Shown: piece after piece, positions 46,002-57,786 of the stretch
Layout: each line of letters begins with the position of its first letter
How positions within the stretch are numbered: position 1 is the first letter of the stretch
Assembly: GCA_026075535.2 (NCBI GenBank)
Contig: AP026546.1
Span: forward strand, 7,626,001-7,690,000
DNA: 64,000 nucleotides
Source: Tricholoma matsutake
Taxonomy: Eukaryota > Basidiomycota > Agaricomycetes > Agaricales > Tricholomataceae
Reading direction: 5' to 3'
Notes under the pieces: generated by a model
Told to the model about the DNA's origin: nothing
Database searches by the model: none
The model's input: only the letters and a program-made list of their open reading frames with translations
Program-made: the position numbers and the translations under genes

Positions 46002-46501
46002 GGTCGAAATTGATGGCTGGGGAATGGAATACGAGTTCGAAGATGCTGGAATATGAGTTTGAAGATGCTAAAACAAATTTTGCAGCATCATAGATGTCAT
46101 TCAGAGTGTATGGGTCATCAGGATAATGATCAGGGAGCTTAACTTCGAGATGATGTGCGATTTGATTCCATAAATCCAATTGAAAGCCACAAACAAAAGC
46201 TCAACTTTGTTCACCTTCCAAATTCTGTTTGTCGAGCAAAGAAAGTTTGTAATGTTGTAGAATGACCTATAATAAACTCCTAAATTCTTTGAGGTGAGAA
46301 TACCAATGCAAAATTGCTCTCCAATAAGAGTATCCATGTCCAAAATACTGTATTTCCATTCTGAACCAGGATATAGCTTGTGTACTGCAATGCAAAATGA
46401 ATTGAATGAGGTGCTGGGCTGGTACTCTGGAAGTGATTTCCAGAGTTCACAAGAATCAATGTTGACATATCTGCAAGCATGCTTCTTCTTTAGGTCATGA
46501 T
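45980..46501 (-). pseudogene. TR-GAG gag, central part (downstream of gypsy Z)
   Basis: The minus strand reads KKKHACRYVNIDSCELWKSL, YKLYPGSEWK-like capsid blocks (VHKLYPGSEWKYSILDMDTL), IGEQFCIGIL, YYRSFYNITNFL and LEVKLPDHYPDDPYTLNDIY, the capsid pattern of a gag common in Agaricomycete retroelements. The N-terminal part is on the other side of gypsy Z (51838-52053). One frame change lies near 46180. Confidence 0.75.
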
Positions 46502-46724
46502 TGTAATCCTGGGGCTTACTCATCCTTTACTTATATTTGCACAGCTGTCACTTTCCCCCATATATACTCACCAGCTTGAGATCGATCTTCCTTCCTTTCT
46601 CCCACTTACGTTCACCTCCATTCCCTGCTGTATTTCCCTTATCCTCTCGCTTCCGTATATATCCTGGTCCTGTTCCATCCTGTGTGATTTAGTGAAGCTT
46701 AACTCTATCCGAGGTAAGCTTACA
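46502..46724 (+). repeat. Gypsy Z 5' LTR
   Basis: TGTAATCCTGGGG ... GTAAGCTTACA, 223 bp. Compared with the 3' LTR it has T, C, T and G at the four differing sites. Confidence 0.96.
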
Positions 46725-46831
46725 CTTTTTTTTGAACACAAATCAGAACCATCACACCATGCATCCCCCTGTTAGCCACCCGCCATTCCTGATTCCCCAG
46801 ACTGTCGCAAAAGAAGACTTCCACTGCTGCG

Positions 46832-49800
46832 ATGCGTGTTTCTACATGTTTGCGAACAACTGTTTCTGCTCCTAACACCCCAGCCTCACGTCCAACATTA
46901 GCTGGCTCATCAGGTGCTACGTCTGCACTGCCTGCCTCCCCAGTCACCACGTTGACGTTGACACCTATTACAGAAACCGACGACAGTGACTCACAGCACC
47001 TTGCCCAACCTGTGACTGTCACGCATATAGTCGCACCCAAATCGCCTCACCATCCCCAAATCAACTCTGACTCGTCTTCAGACTTTGAATACCCCTGTTT
47101 CCATACCAACTACGCTGTACCTTCCATGTTGTTTGTCCCCAACCAAGTCGCCATTGTCGAACACATCCACCAATCAAAGTCGTCCACTCTCCTCGCCGGA
47201 GAAATCGACCCCACAGTGATGTGAACCTTTGAGCTCGGGTGCTTGGATTTTTTCGATTGCAAAGAGATCAAAGGAGAAGACCAGGTGCACAAGATCCTGG
47301 GCTCATTCAGGGATACCTGGATCCACGACTGGATTAGCAGTGACTGCAACCGGTTGCTGGTGCTCTCCTTCTTGGATTTCATGTCTGAATTACGTGCAAA
47401 CTATCTGGACTCAGACTGGGAGCCTACCGTCCGCCGCCATATCCTTGCCACAACCTTGAAACAAAATCAGTCATTCTGGGATTGGTTCTCTCACATGCAA
47501 TCACTTAACTCCCTACTTGCCAACACCGTGTCTCACTTCTCAGACGCATCTCTCCATGAAAAACTGGAAGCCGGCCTGGACCCTGAACTGACTCATCGAT
47601 GCAATGCCAACAAAGTAGACAAAATCCTTGTCTTGCAACCTTGGGCTCTCGAAGTCAAACACCATGATGAAAACCGACGAGCAGATCTGAAATGCGCCCA
47701 AGAAGTCACCGAGGAGGTTTTCAATAGATGCGAGGACAACAGCAAATGTCGTCGCGCCAACAACAGCTCCAACAATGCCAGGAACTATACCAATGGCACT
47801 GGGAACACTGCTAATTACACTGCCAACCCTGCCGCTGCTATTGCAGGCACCGCTCAATGTTTGGCGGCGCTCACTGATGCCGAACATGACCAACTTGATA
47901 ACAACAACGGCTGCTGAAAATGTCGCCGTCTGAACGTATACCACATCTTGAAAAACTGTCCTAATGGTTTTCCCGATGCCGCAACCTACACTGGTCTCAT
48001 CAACCACCCTCTTCATCCACCACCTCCTACCGCTCCAGTCCCTACTGCTACTGTTAACACTGCTCCTACCCCCATCGCTGGTCCTAGCACGAGGTCTAAT
48101 TTGTCACGCAACAGACCCCAAAATCGACCCATCGCGGCCGTTGGATCATGGGCTGACGACACTGCTGCAACCTTCCCTTCCGCATTGTCTGTGTTAGGGG
48201 AAGGATCTGATACTGAAGACGAAGGAAACGATGAAGTGAGTCCCCCCTTCCGAGCTCCACATCTCTGGTGGAAGGCCTGCATCAGCGGGCCTAACACAAA
48301 CACCCCTCTGACTGTCCCAATGCTATTGGACAACAGTGCTCACATTGTTCTGATTCACACAGACTTAGTACACAAACTCGGCCTGCATCGTCGACTGCTG
48401 CCAGAACCTGAAACTGTAGATGTCGCTGTCAAAACCTCAACTGAATTGTCTCAAACGACCCTGACCGAATGGGTAAAACTTTCTGTAATGTCCCTCGATG
48501 GTCAATGGACTTCACAAACTGTATGCGCTCTTGTAACACCAAACCTTTGCACTGCCATTATACTCGGACTTCCCTTCTTATCGCATAATTTCATAGTGAC
48601 CGATCATGCCGCACGTACCTGTATAGACAAACGTAACAATTATGACTTATTGAATCCTGCGCCTCCTCCTCAACTCAAATGTTCTAAACCTAAGCTTAAA
48701 GAACAATTGAAACAAGTACAAAATGACCATAAGTTACTCCTTACAGAACTCAAATATGTCCTTAATGCCCGAAGACGCCTAATGTCATTCGATTACGTCA
48801 AACCTTTCGACATCGTGGGTGCTGTCAACAAACACATCGAAACACTGACACATGTTGCCGAACTCATGCACCACGAAGACCAACTAAAAGCCGAGTACCA
48901 CGAAATATTCGAACCGATTCCTCATGTCGATCAACTCCCTATGGATGTCCGAGCCCATATAAAACTGAAAAATGCTGGACAAACCATCAAAACTCGCACT
49001 TACCAATGCCCTAGGAAATTCCGAGAAGCTTGGGGCATCTTGTTGCAAAAACACCTGGATGCAGGATGGATAAGGCTGTCATCCTCTTCCTGGGCATCTC
49101 CTGCATTCATCGTTCCTAAAGCTGACCCAACCATTTTACCACACTGGGTAAATGACTACAGGCAACTGAACTCCAACACCGTCGTCGATTCCCACCCGCT
49201 GCCTAGGGTGGATGACATTCTAAATGACTGTGCAAAAGGAAAGATCTGGGCAACGATTGACATGACTGACAGTTTCTTCCAAACAAGAATGCACCCTGAT
49301 GACATACCGTTGACCGCCGTCTCAACACCGTTTGGACTGTATGAATGGCTTGTCATGCCAATGGGCCTTCGAAATGCTCCGGCGATTCACCAATGCTGAG
49401 TAGCGGTTGCCCTCCATGAACATATTGGTAAGATCTGCCATGTCTACCTTGACGACATCATGATATGGTCAAACACCATGGAAGAGCACCACCAAAATGT
49501 GCATACGATCCTGAATGCTCTTCGTGCTGCACGACTGTACTGTAACCCCAAAAAGACGCGCCTATACTTCTCATCCATTGATTTCCTGGGGCACTGCATC
49601 TCTAAAAAAGGCATTGAGGCCAACTCACGAAAGGTTGACAGAATCCTGTCTTGGCCATGGCCATGCTCGGCAACAGACATGCACCGATTCTTGGGGCTCG
49701 TACGCTACCTGGCATCATTCCTCCCCAATCTGGCAACCCACACCGCTGTGCTGACGCCACTGACTACTGCTGAATCAAAACGCACTTTCCCTCCCTGGAC

Positions 49801-51459
49801 AGCTGAACATCAATTCGCTTTTGAGGCAATTAAAGCAATTGTTGTGAGCTGTGACTGTTTAACAACAATCGACCACTCTGACGCCACCCACAAAATCTTT
49901 GTAACCACAGACACAAGTGATTTCCACTCTGGAGCTGTTCTCTCCTTTGGGGAAACATGGGAAATGGCGCGTCCCATAGCGTTCGACTCCATGACATTCA
50001 AAAATGCGGAACTAAACTACCCAGTCCATGAAAAAGAAATGCTGGCTGCATAAAGCTGTGCAACACCACACAAGGCATGCCTATCATGCAGGAAAAAGAA
50101 AAGCTGATGTTCATTGGAGAACACCTGGTAATCCCGGCATCTGGGAACATTTGGGAATCACTGTATTGACTGGCACACAATTCACTAGGTCATTTTGGGG
50201 TTGAAAAATCTTATGGATCACTTCGAAACTCATACTACTGGCCAAACATGCGCAGAGACCTGGAGGGTGCTTACGTCCCAAGCTGCTCTGACTGCCAACA
50301 GAACAAATCAAGGACAACAAAACCTGCAGGACCTCTGCACCCATTGCCTATACCAGATCAATGGGGCAATTCTGTCGCAATGGATTTCATTGGCCCCTTG
50401 CCTGAGGACAACGGCTTCAACTGCATCCTGACCATGACTGACCGCCTGAATGCAGACATTCAAATCATACCAACAAGAATGGACATTATGGCCCCGGAAC
50501 TGGCAGCTGTGTTCTTCGACCACTGGTACTGTGAAAACGGCTTGCCCCTAGAAATCGTATCAGACCGTGATAAACTCTTCATGTCCAAATTCTGGTCAGC
50601 ACTACACAAGCTGACAGGTGTCAAACTGAAAATGTCCTCTGTGTACCACCCTCAGACTGATGGTGCTAGCGAACAAACAAATAAAACCGTGAACCAGGCA
50701 CTCTGATACCACGTCGCGTGGAACCAAAAAGGATGGGCCCAAGCACTACCGCGCATATGTTTCGACCTTATGAACACTGTCAACAAATCTACGGGATTCT
50801 CACCATTTCAACTACAAATGGGCTGCAGCCCTCAACTGATTCCACCCTTGATCACACCAATCATGCCTATTCCACCCGAGGATCAACAGGCACGAGAACT
50901 GATTAACAAACTGCAGACAGACGTGCTGGAAGCACAAGACAACCTACTGAAGGCAAAAATATCTCAAGCTGCATATGCAAACTGAGGACGCAACCCCGAC
51001 TTCGATCTTGACATTGGGGACCGTGTAATGCTATCCACTAAAAACAGGCAACAACAATACACTGCCAAAGGTGAGAAACGCATTGCTAAATTCATGCCTA
51101 GATTTGACGGACCGTACATCATCACGGACGTTAACCACAAGTCCTCAACCATAACGATCAACCTTCCTCCCTCCTCTAAGTTATGCCCAACATACCATAC
51201 TTTGGAAGTACTACCTTACAACGAAAATGACTGCAACCTCTTCCCTTCGTGAGAACTCGCTCACCCAGGCATGATCATCACGGAAGACGGTGCACAAGAA
51301 TTTTACGTTGAGAAAATCATTGACGCACGCAAACGCGGACGAGGCATGCAATACCTTGTGCATTGGCTCGGCTATGGCCCAGAAGAAGACGAGTGGCTCG
51401 CAGGCTCGGAACTTGCGGACAATGCCACACTTGACGACTGGTTGGCAGGAACACGGTGA
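46832..51459 (+). pseudogene. Gypsy Z single-frame gag-pol with chromodomain, seven TGA breaks
   Basis: One reading frame runs from ATG 46832 to 50053: gag (WDWFSHMQSLNSLLAN; knuckle-like C..C..L......C near 47915-47960), a protease-like domain with LLDNSAHIVLIHTDL (DSGA core replaced by DNSA), and RT (SSSSWASPAFIVPKAD, WATIDMTDSFFQTRM, VYLDDIMIW), then RNase H (VTTDTSDFHSGAV). After a deletion at about 50053-50110 a second frame continues to 51459: integrase zinc region (LAHNSLGHFGVEKS, SCSDCQQNKS), core acids in VAMDFIGPLP, IVSDRDKLF and DGASEQTNKTVN, and a chromodomain (YFVEKI-like FYVEKIIDARKRG to WLGYGPEEDEW). TGA at 47222, 47915, 49397, 50166, 50704, 50983 and 51250 replace expected arginines. 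Confidence 0.93.
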
Positions 51460-51610
51460 GGGCAATATGTGCAGTTCATTTTCACCATGTCCCTGCTGCC
51501 GGTAGCTTTTCCCTGAGGGGTTTTTGATGCACCCAACGAGCAGTTTTATGATACTCTCTTACATTATTTTTTTCTCTGGTTGATTGCGAATTTTTCAGAG
51601 GGGGGGAGGG

Positions 51611-51837
51611 TGTAATCCTGGGGCTTACTCATCCTTTACTTATATTTGCACAGCTGTCACTTTCCCCCATATATACTCACCAGCTCGAGATCGATCTTCC
51701 TTCCTTTCTTTCTCCCACTTACGTTCACCTCCATTCCCTGCTGTATTTCCCTTATCCTCTCGCTTCTGTATATATCCTGGTCCTGTTCCATCCCGTGTGA
51801 TTTAGTGAAGCTTAACTCTATCCAAGGTAAGCTTACA
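51611..51837 (+). repeat. Gypsy Z 3' LTR
   Basis: 227 bp. Differs from the 5' LTR by an extra CTTT and four transitions, all at CpG/TpG/CpA positions. Confidence 0.96.
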
Positions 51838-51842
51838 ATGAT

Positions 51843-52053
51843 CTGTAATACCACAAGTCAGGAAGAGAAATTTGAGCTCTTTGAAATATTTTTGGAGTTC
51901 TCTGGGCTGTTTTGGATTGAATTTTGGAGCCATGGAATGACCACAAGCTGGCATAAAGGATGTTGACATGTTTGAAGTAGATTTTGGGGGTTGCGAAGTC
52001 AAAATTTGTGTGATATCGGGCTTTGTGTGTTTCAAAGTCAAAGATGGTAGCAA
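51843..52053 (-). pseudogene. TR-GAG gag, N-terminal part
   Basis: The minus strand gives FMPACGHSMAPKFNPKQPRE and LQKYFKELKFLFLTCGITDH, then meets gypsy Z at the ATGAT duplication. It continues at 46501 with KKKHACRYV. The start is uncertain; MPACGHSMAPKF is a likely family start. Confidence 0.75.
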
Positions 52054-52262
52054 AATAGTAAATGCGAAGGGTGAAAGAGTGTGAAATGATTTTATTGATG
52101 GTCGAGATACTGTATCGAGATCTCCTGGTGTTCAGGGGGGTTGGAGGCACTACAAGTTCAATGCAAAATCGAAATCATTGAGCTTCCTTCAGCCAAAGGC
52201 CAAAAAAAATGGTGGTGGAAAGGTGGGGAGGTCCAACGATGAACTGATCTAGAAAGCCCTTG

Positions 52263-52275
52263 CGGTGGGCTCCAA
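52263..52275 (-). other. Candidate primer-binding site of the TR-GAG element
   Basis: Two bases inside the 5' LTR, the minus strand reads TGGAGCCCACCGC, which would pair with a tRNA 3' end ...GCGGTGGGCTCCA. The tRNA species is not identified. Confidence 0.5.
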
Positions 52276-52277
52276 AA

Positions 52278-53423
52278 TGATGATGCTCAACTTAGAAACC
52301 CAAACAAAACCTACTAAATGGCTTTGGATGGTATAACACAAGTTAGAGGAAGGATGCGAGGCCCTCTAGATGTCACCTGTCAGACCAACCATCAAATAGT
52401 CATAAAAGGACTGCTTGTAGAAGCAATTCGAAGCTAAAAGAATATGTTTCATGGAATTTCGGAGAGTTTCATGGCTAGATCAATAAATTTGGAGTGCGCA
52501 AATATGTTCGGATGCAAGATCAGGGGACTAGATGAGTAATAGAAGCAAAGCAAAGGTGAATTGAGGGAAACGAGAGCAAAAATAGTGTAATGCAAGGATT
52601 TTGAGGATTTTTGAAGATTTTTGAAGAAGTTTAGCATAAAACACCAAACTTTGGACTGAATAAGACTAAACTGTACTCTCAAATCACTGTGATCTGGGAG
52701 GCAGACAATGACTTTTTTCTTCTTCTTTGTATCTAGTACATCTTTTTATATAAAATAAAGAACCTACCTAAAAAGGCTAGAGAACATGAGGCAAACATGT
52801 GGAAAACTCAAGGCAAAAGACAATAGAAGTATATTAGAACAATAAAGTGAGACTAGAAAGGGTGAATATAACACATGATGAAGAAATAATAAGAAAGAAT
52901 AGCTAAAAGTGGACTGTCCTTGTTATAAATTGCATAAAACATCAGAAACTGCTTCGAGCAGATTGTATACATGCACATGCAGTTGAAATGTGTTCAATAT
53001 ACTCGAGATAGTGTCCCATGTGTCCAGCATGCATCCAAAGATTGTTAGAATAGAAAATACTGTGTCCGAAGATGTTTTTTGAGGTCCAAGGTTTTTTGAA
53101 GATTTCCGAAGTTTCTTCAGACTTTGTTCATGGCCCGAAATTGGTGCGATATTGCTCGAAACTGGTTCAAAACTCATCGATGATGTTCCCAGTGTATATT
53201 CTGAGCTGTACAAGGGTCAGGGGAATTGTATTATGGTGGCTGAAGGCATGCAAAGCATTGCAAAGATTTTTGAAGCATTTTCATGACTTTGTAGAGGTTT
53301 GTAGAACTTTGGAGGGGTTTGTATGGGTTTTTAGAGCTTCATAGAGGTCTGTAGAGCCTCATAGAGCTTTGACAACAATCGTAGATGTGTTCTCCGAGCT
53401 TGAACAACAAGGTGGACCTATCA
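52278..53423 (-). repeat. TR-GAG 5' LTR
   Basis: Plus-strand reading starts TGATGATGCTCAAC and ends GGACCTATCA; the 3'-side flank is GCAT. Contains the TATATAAAA-type promoter on the minus strand near 52745-52760. Confidence 0.87.
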
Positions 53424-53429
53424 GCATGT

Positions 53430-55344
53430 GCAGCTGCATGCTTGGGCAGATCCATGCAGTCCTTGGCACTGAGAAGGGCCAAGTATCCATCTAAGGCTGC
53501 GAGTTCATTGCAGACACTCAAGGGCTCCCAGGTTGATTCACCCAGACTCCACTTCACCAGCAATTCCAGAGCATGACCCTTCCATCGATGGGACATGATT
53601 TCCTCAATGTACCATTCGGCATTGTCAGGGGTGCCAAAGTCATAAGGGTCTGGACTACACTGGTTGGGAAACATGGTGTCGTCATTGGCATGGTAGGGGT
53701 GTAATAGGCTCAATGGAACTGGTTATACACCCATCTCCTTTGTAACTCATCAGGAAGTTCCAAGTCATAGTTGGACTTCTTGGGCATGCAGAGTAGGAAC
53801 TTAACTTGGGTAGCAGTTTGCTGGCACATCCTTTTGACAACCTAAGGTTCTTGGTGGACAAGTACACCAAGATTGGCATAGTGTCATTGGAGCACTTGTT
53901 CCGTGATAATACTATCATGAGCCATTTCCATGTTACGAAGCACATCCATGGCAAACATTTGTACACCTGGAGGGATTCATTCAGGCAATGGTAGTTCTCT
54001 CATCATCCAGGGAAGAAACCCATAGTTGATCTCAAAAGGAGCCATTCCAGTGGCATGATTGATAGTCAAGTTAATCATAAACTCCACCAATGCCAGAAAC
54101 TTGACCCAGTCTTTCTGGTTGGAGGCCACAAAGGTTCATAGGATCTGGACAATGGAGTGGTTGGCTCATTCCATTGCCCCATTGGTTTGGGGGTGAAAGG
54201 AGGTGGACATGAGGAGCTTTACATCTAGTATACGATGTACTTCCCTCCACCAGCGGGAGATGAACTTGGAGTCTCAATCTGAGATGATAGACCCTGGTAG
54301 ACCATGCAAACAGACTATCTCCTTAATGAACAACAATGACAGATCTGTCACCATAGTAGTGGTATTCATGGGCACTAGGTGCACCATGGAAGTTAGTCAA
54401 CACAGGATGACCCAGAGGTAATCGAACCCTTCTGACTCAGGGAATGGGCCCACAAAGTCCATACCAATCGACTCCCAGGGACAGAGGGGCATGGGGAGGG
54501 AGTAAAATTTGTCTTGGGGGGAGGCGTACTCCCCCTTAGACCGAAGGCAAGCCTGACATGAATTGCAGAACTGGTCAATTTCATACTGCAGGCATGGCCA
54601 TCAGTACCATCATTGTATGTACTCAGACATCTTCGCTGGTCCAAAGTGACCGACGATGCAGTGGGCTTGTTTGACTATTCATCCATGCAAGGTACTATCC
54701 TTAGAGGGGGCAGAAGGAACACAGAAGACTCTAACTCCTCCTCTGTTCTTTGTCCATACCAGCCCATCTGATACCTTGAGACCTGGATGATCTCCAGGTT
54801 GTTTCATAATCTTGCTGAACAGCTTGTCCTGGGCATATCCCGCCCAAATATCTTCATCCAAAGGGTCAGGATCAGACAAGTGGACTGTCAAATCAGTCCC
54901 TGAGGCCAACAAATCATAGATCATTGGATTATCGCCCCTGTCAGGAGTGGGGAGAACATTGCCTTCTTCAGGATAATCTGCCATCTCTGCAGCTCCCTGT
55001 TCCCACTCTTTGATCCTTTCTCAGAGAGCGGTTAAGTGTTTCTTCACTCATTTAGCCTGAGCATGGGCTGAACAAGTTTCAATCACCTGGTTCTTGATTT
55101 CAAGGTGCCTTTCCCAAGGAAGGTCCTCATGCTTGGGATCCAGCCTTACATCAGCGAACACGTAGTGCTGTACCAAAGGGGCCTCATCCCAGTTATCAAA
55201 CTGGTAGTACCGCGATAGAGTGTCAGCCACCTTGTTAAGGTTTCCTTTGATATACTGTATATCAAAGTCAAACCAAGACAAGTACTCCATCCAATGTGTC
55301 TGCCTAGCTGATAGGTGATGCTGAAGCAGAGCAGCCTGCGCCAA
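53430..55344 (-). pseudogene. Gypsy D: RNase H end, integrase and chromodomain
   Basis: Minus-strand blocks in order: HHLSARQTHWMEYLSWFDFD and KGNLNKVADTLSRYY (end of RNase H); VGHFGPAKMSEYI with CNSCQACLRSKG (integrase zinc region); WESIGMDFVGPFPESEGFDY, GSIISD*DSKFISRWW and TSFHPQTNGAME (integrase core, with TGA at an expected arginine); then DNAEWYIEEIMSHRWKG and LLVKWSLGESTWEP (chromodomain). Frameshifts occur near 54670, 54000 and 53700. Such chromodomains direct integration to modified histones. Confidence 0.83.
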
Positions 55345-55349
55345 TGCTA

Positions 55350-56395
55350 GTCATTCCCAAAAAGAATGGGGCCATTCAAACAGTGGTTAATGCAAAGAAA
55401 TGTAATGACAACACCATCAAAATGTCACTCCCTTCCCCAACCAGGACCTCATATGCCTGGACATGGCTTGAGCCAAGTATTGCTTGAAGATTGATCTTTC
55501 TGACACCTACAAACAAGTTGCAGTCGAACCAGGGGATATCTGGGAAATGGCCTTTGCGACCATGCTAGGGGTGTTCAAGAGTCTGGTAATGCAGCAAGGG
55601 GACTGCAATGCCCCTTCCACCTTCCAAAGGCTTATGAATTCCATCTTCTGAGAATACATCAGAATCTTTGTCCATGTATACCTGGATGACACCTTCATGT
55701 TCAGCAAAACCATAGAAGATCATCAGCAGCACCTCAAGCTCGTCTTTGACAAGCTGAGGGAACACCATCTGTATCTTTGCGCTGACAAGTGTGAACTATA
55801 CACCAAGAAATTGGAATGTCTCAGACATATGATCAATGACTTGGGCCTTCACACTGACACCGACAAGATGGCTTGAATATGGGAGTGGAAAACACCCTGT
55901 AACTACCATGAAATCCAGCATTTCTTGGGCCTGGTGCAATACCTGGCCCATTTCCTCCCTGACATTTCTGCCTACACCAGCCCACTCTCCGCCATGATGA
56001 AGAATGGGCAATCCTTCCAGTGGCGCCCCATCCATGATCGATGTTTCCAAATGATCAAGGACATCTGTTGTACCACCCCAGTCCTGAAGCCCATCGATTC
56101 CTCCTCCCCAGATCCCATCTGGGTAATATGTGAAGCTGTGGTGTTTGGGGTGGGAGCCATGTATAGACAGGGAAAGGAGTGGCAAAATTGCCATCTGGCT
56201 GGCTTCCTATCCAAGAAGTCTTCAGACGCTCAAAGGAATTATCGTACCTTTGAGCATGAGATGATAGCTATCCTTGAGGGATTGCTTAAGTGGGAAGATA
56301 AGCTGATAGGTCAAAGGTTCCATGTGGTAACTGACCATAAGGCCCTGGAGTTCTTCCATATGGAGCTGGTTGCCACCATCCTGCATGGCAATTTC
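55350..56395 (+). pseudogene. Gypsy D reverse transcriptase and RNase H start, inverted relative to the element
   Basis: The plus strand reads VIPKKNGAIQTVVNAKKCND, IDLSDTYKQVAVEPGDIWEM, FVHVYLDDTFMFSKTIEDH (YLDD catalytic box), FLGLVQYLAHFLPD and FHVVTDHKALEFF, the last being the RNase H stretch that should continue as the HLSARQTHW segment at 55300 on the other strand. So this block was flipped inside the element. Stops (for example after MNSIF and DKMA) break the frame. Confidence 0.87.
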
Positions 56396-57474
56396 TCTTG
56401 ATCTTTTTGGCAAGGGGCTGCCTCATCAAATCTGGGCATCAGGGCAAGTGGTAATTATACCTCTTGCCTTCATCCACCAAGGAAATTTGGTGGTTAATCT
56501 CCCTCATTGGGGGGAGGTCTCTTGGGGATGCCTTGCAGGATATCCTCGCAGGTGGAGATCCACTCCTTTCTCAGGCATGAAATGTCTTTCTTCTCTAGAT
56601 GCCCCTGGTCCCTAGCCTTGGAGGCCAAATCATCACATATAGCAAAGAGGGCCTCGTTCAGGTCACTCAGTTGCTGCTCCAAGAGTACCTCAGGGATAGT
56701 GGGGTCTCCACAGTTTGTCCCAACATTTGGGCCTTCTGAATATCAATCTCTAGTGAACTCTTCGACTAGTTCATCCCAATCACCAGAGTCCTCTACATCG
56801 CTCTTGGGCTCTGGATCTAATGGTTGGGACGGAATGTAATCTTCCTTGTCCAGTCCCAGCAGTAGGGGATTGGACAATCCTAACTCTCCCTCAGGGCAGG
56901 GACAATCCACGTCCCATTTCTCTTCCATTCTCACTGATTTTTGCTCTACCGATGGGGGTTGAGCAGAAAGTGAATGGTGTCCCAGCTTGTCTGGGTCCCT
57001 CACAGGTCTGGCAGCAGCACGAGGGCCACCATCCAGTCATTCAGCCTGGGAGGGCTGAATCCTCATGGGATCCCATCTCACCTGGCAGAAGGTGCTCTCA
57101 CTTTCTATGATAGTAGGCACTGCCTTTCCCTTCAAATGCACTTCATTGTGTTTGAAGTGAGGTCTTTACACTCCCCCCCATATTCCTATAGGAATCCAAT
57201 GATTCCGATGATTCTGATCAGACTCCAATTGGAATCCAACCATATTCCGATGTCATTTTCACCAGCCAAATTGACATGAAATGGCACATTTAGTCCAGGT
57301 CCAGTCCGATGTAGTCCAATCAGAGTCCAATCAGACTATTGGAATTTCCTAGGAATTTCCGATCATAGAAATCACATAGGACTAGTCCGAAGTTATGCTA
57401 AGACATCAGACAACATAGGATTCCGATAGGAATGAAAGCAGCCTTGCTTAGTAATATAGTATGAAAAATTAAAT

Positions 57475-57545
57475 GCACACTTGACTACAGAAGATTATGT
57501 AAGCATAAACTGACAACGATACCATTAGGCTAAACAGTCATTACA
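57475..57545 (-). ncRNA. tRNA-like pol III module in T3 (left), pointing outward
   Basis: The minus strand has TTTAGCCTAATGGTATC, the A-box-like half found in T2. The B-box-like half is largely deleted compared with T2 (AGTCAAGTGTGCATT in place of AGTGTTCAATTC). Confidence 0.5.
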
Positions 57546-57579
57546 GGTAAGTGATCATACTACACTACATACTATTCCC

Positions 57580-57780
57580 ATGGGTGTGATGACAAAGCAC
57601 ATAGCTGCGTCATCACACCTGCCAGCTCATCAACTCCCACCACCACCACCAATGATGACAAGCATGCCACCTCCATCCCCCCCACCTCAACCACCTCAAC
57701 CCAGCAACTCCCACCACTCCCACTTCACCCCCATCTCTAGACGAGCCCCCAAGACTGGAAACGACTGGTTTCAATGCTGA
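57580..57780 (+). CDS. Small proline/histidine-rich ORF of the T family
   Basis: 66 codons: MGVMTKHIAASSHLPAHQ, a polyproline run, then SNSHHSHFTPISRRAPKTG and a stop just before the palindrome at the splice donor. A frameshifted homologue occurs in T2 (minus, about 34501-34309). In T1 the equivalent place (minus, from 32509) has another M-x-V/x-x-DKA-Y ORF with a histidine run. It could be a first exon, or a leader open by composition. No function known. Confidence 0.3.
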   Translation: MGVMTKHIAASSHLPAHQLPPPPPMMTSMPPPSPPPQPPQPSNSHHSHFTPISRRAPKTGNDWFQC

Positions 57781-57786
57781 ACAACA

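Larger units (their letters stand above)
46502..51837 (+). mobile_element. Ty3/Gypsy element Z, both LTRs, perfect 5-bp duplication
   Basis: LTRs 46502-46724 and 51611-51837, flanked by ATGAT on each side (46497-46501 and 51838-51842). A polypurine tract AGAGGGGGGAGGG precedes the 3' LTR. It interrupts the TR-GAG gag exactly, so it is younger than that element. The LTRs differ by four substitutions and a 4-bp CTTT insertion. The gag-pol is one long frame with TGA stops and one deletion. Confidence 0.96.
43191..53423 (-). mobile_element. Gag-only LTR retrotransposon (TR-GAG-like) with nested insertions
   Basis: LTRs at 43191-44326 (3') and 52278-53423 (5') flank, on the minus strand, a candidate primer-binding site (TGGAGCCCACCGC, 52263-52275), one gag region and a polypurine tract (TCAGGGGGAGGA, 44327-44338). 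Removing gypsy Z (46502-51837 plus one duplication copy) and the hAT MITE leaves about 2.2 kb of internal DNA with gag only: no protease, RT or integrase. It would depend on enzymes from a related element. Outer flanks are GCGC and GCAT, an imperfect 4-bp duplication. Confidence 0.8.

Noticed and set aside
46832..51459. UGA recoded as arginine or selenocysteine in gypsy Z
   Set aside because: TGA is used as a normal stop in the DUF6698-like gene, and the LTR differences are CpG transitions too, so mutation explains it better.
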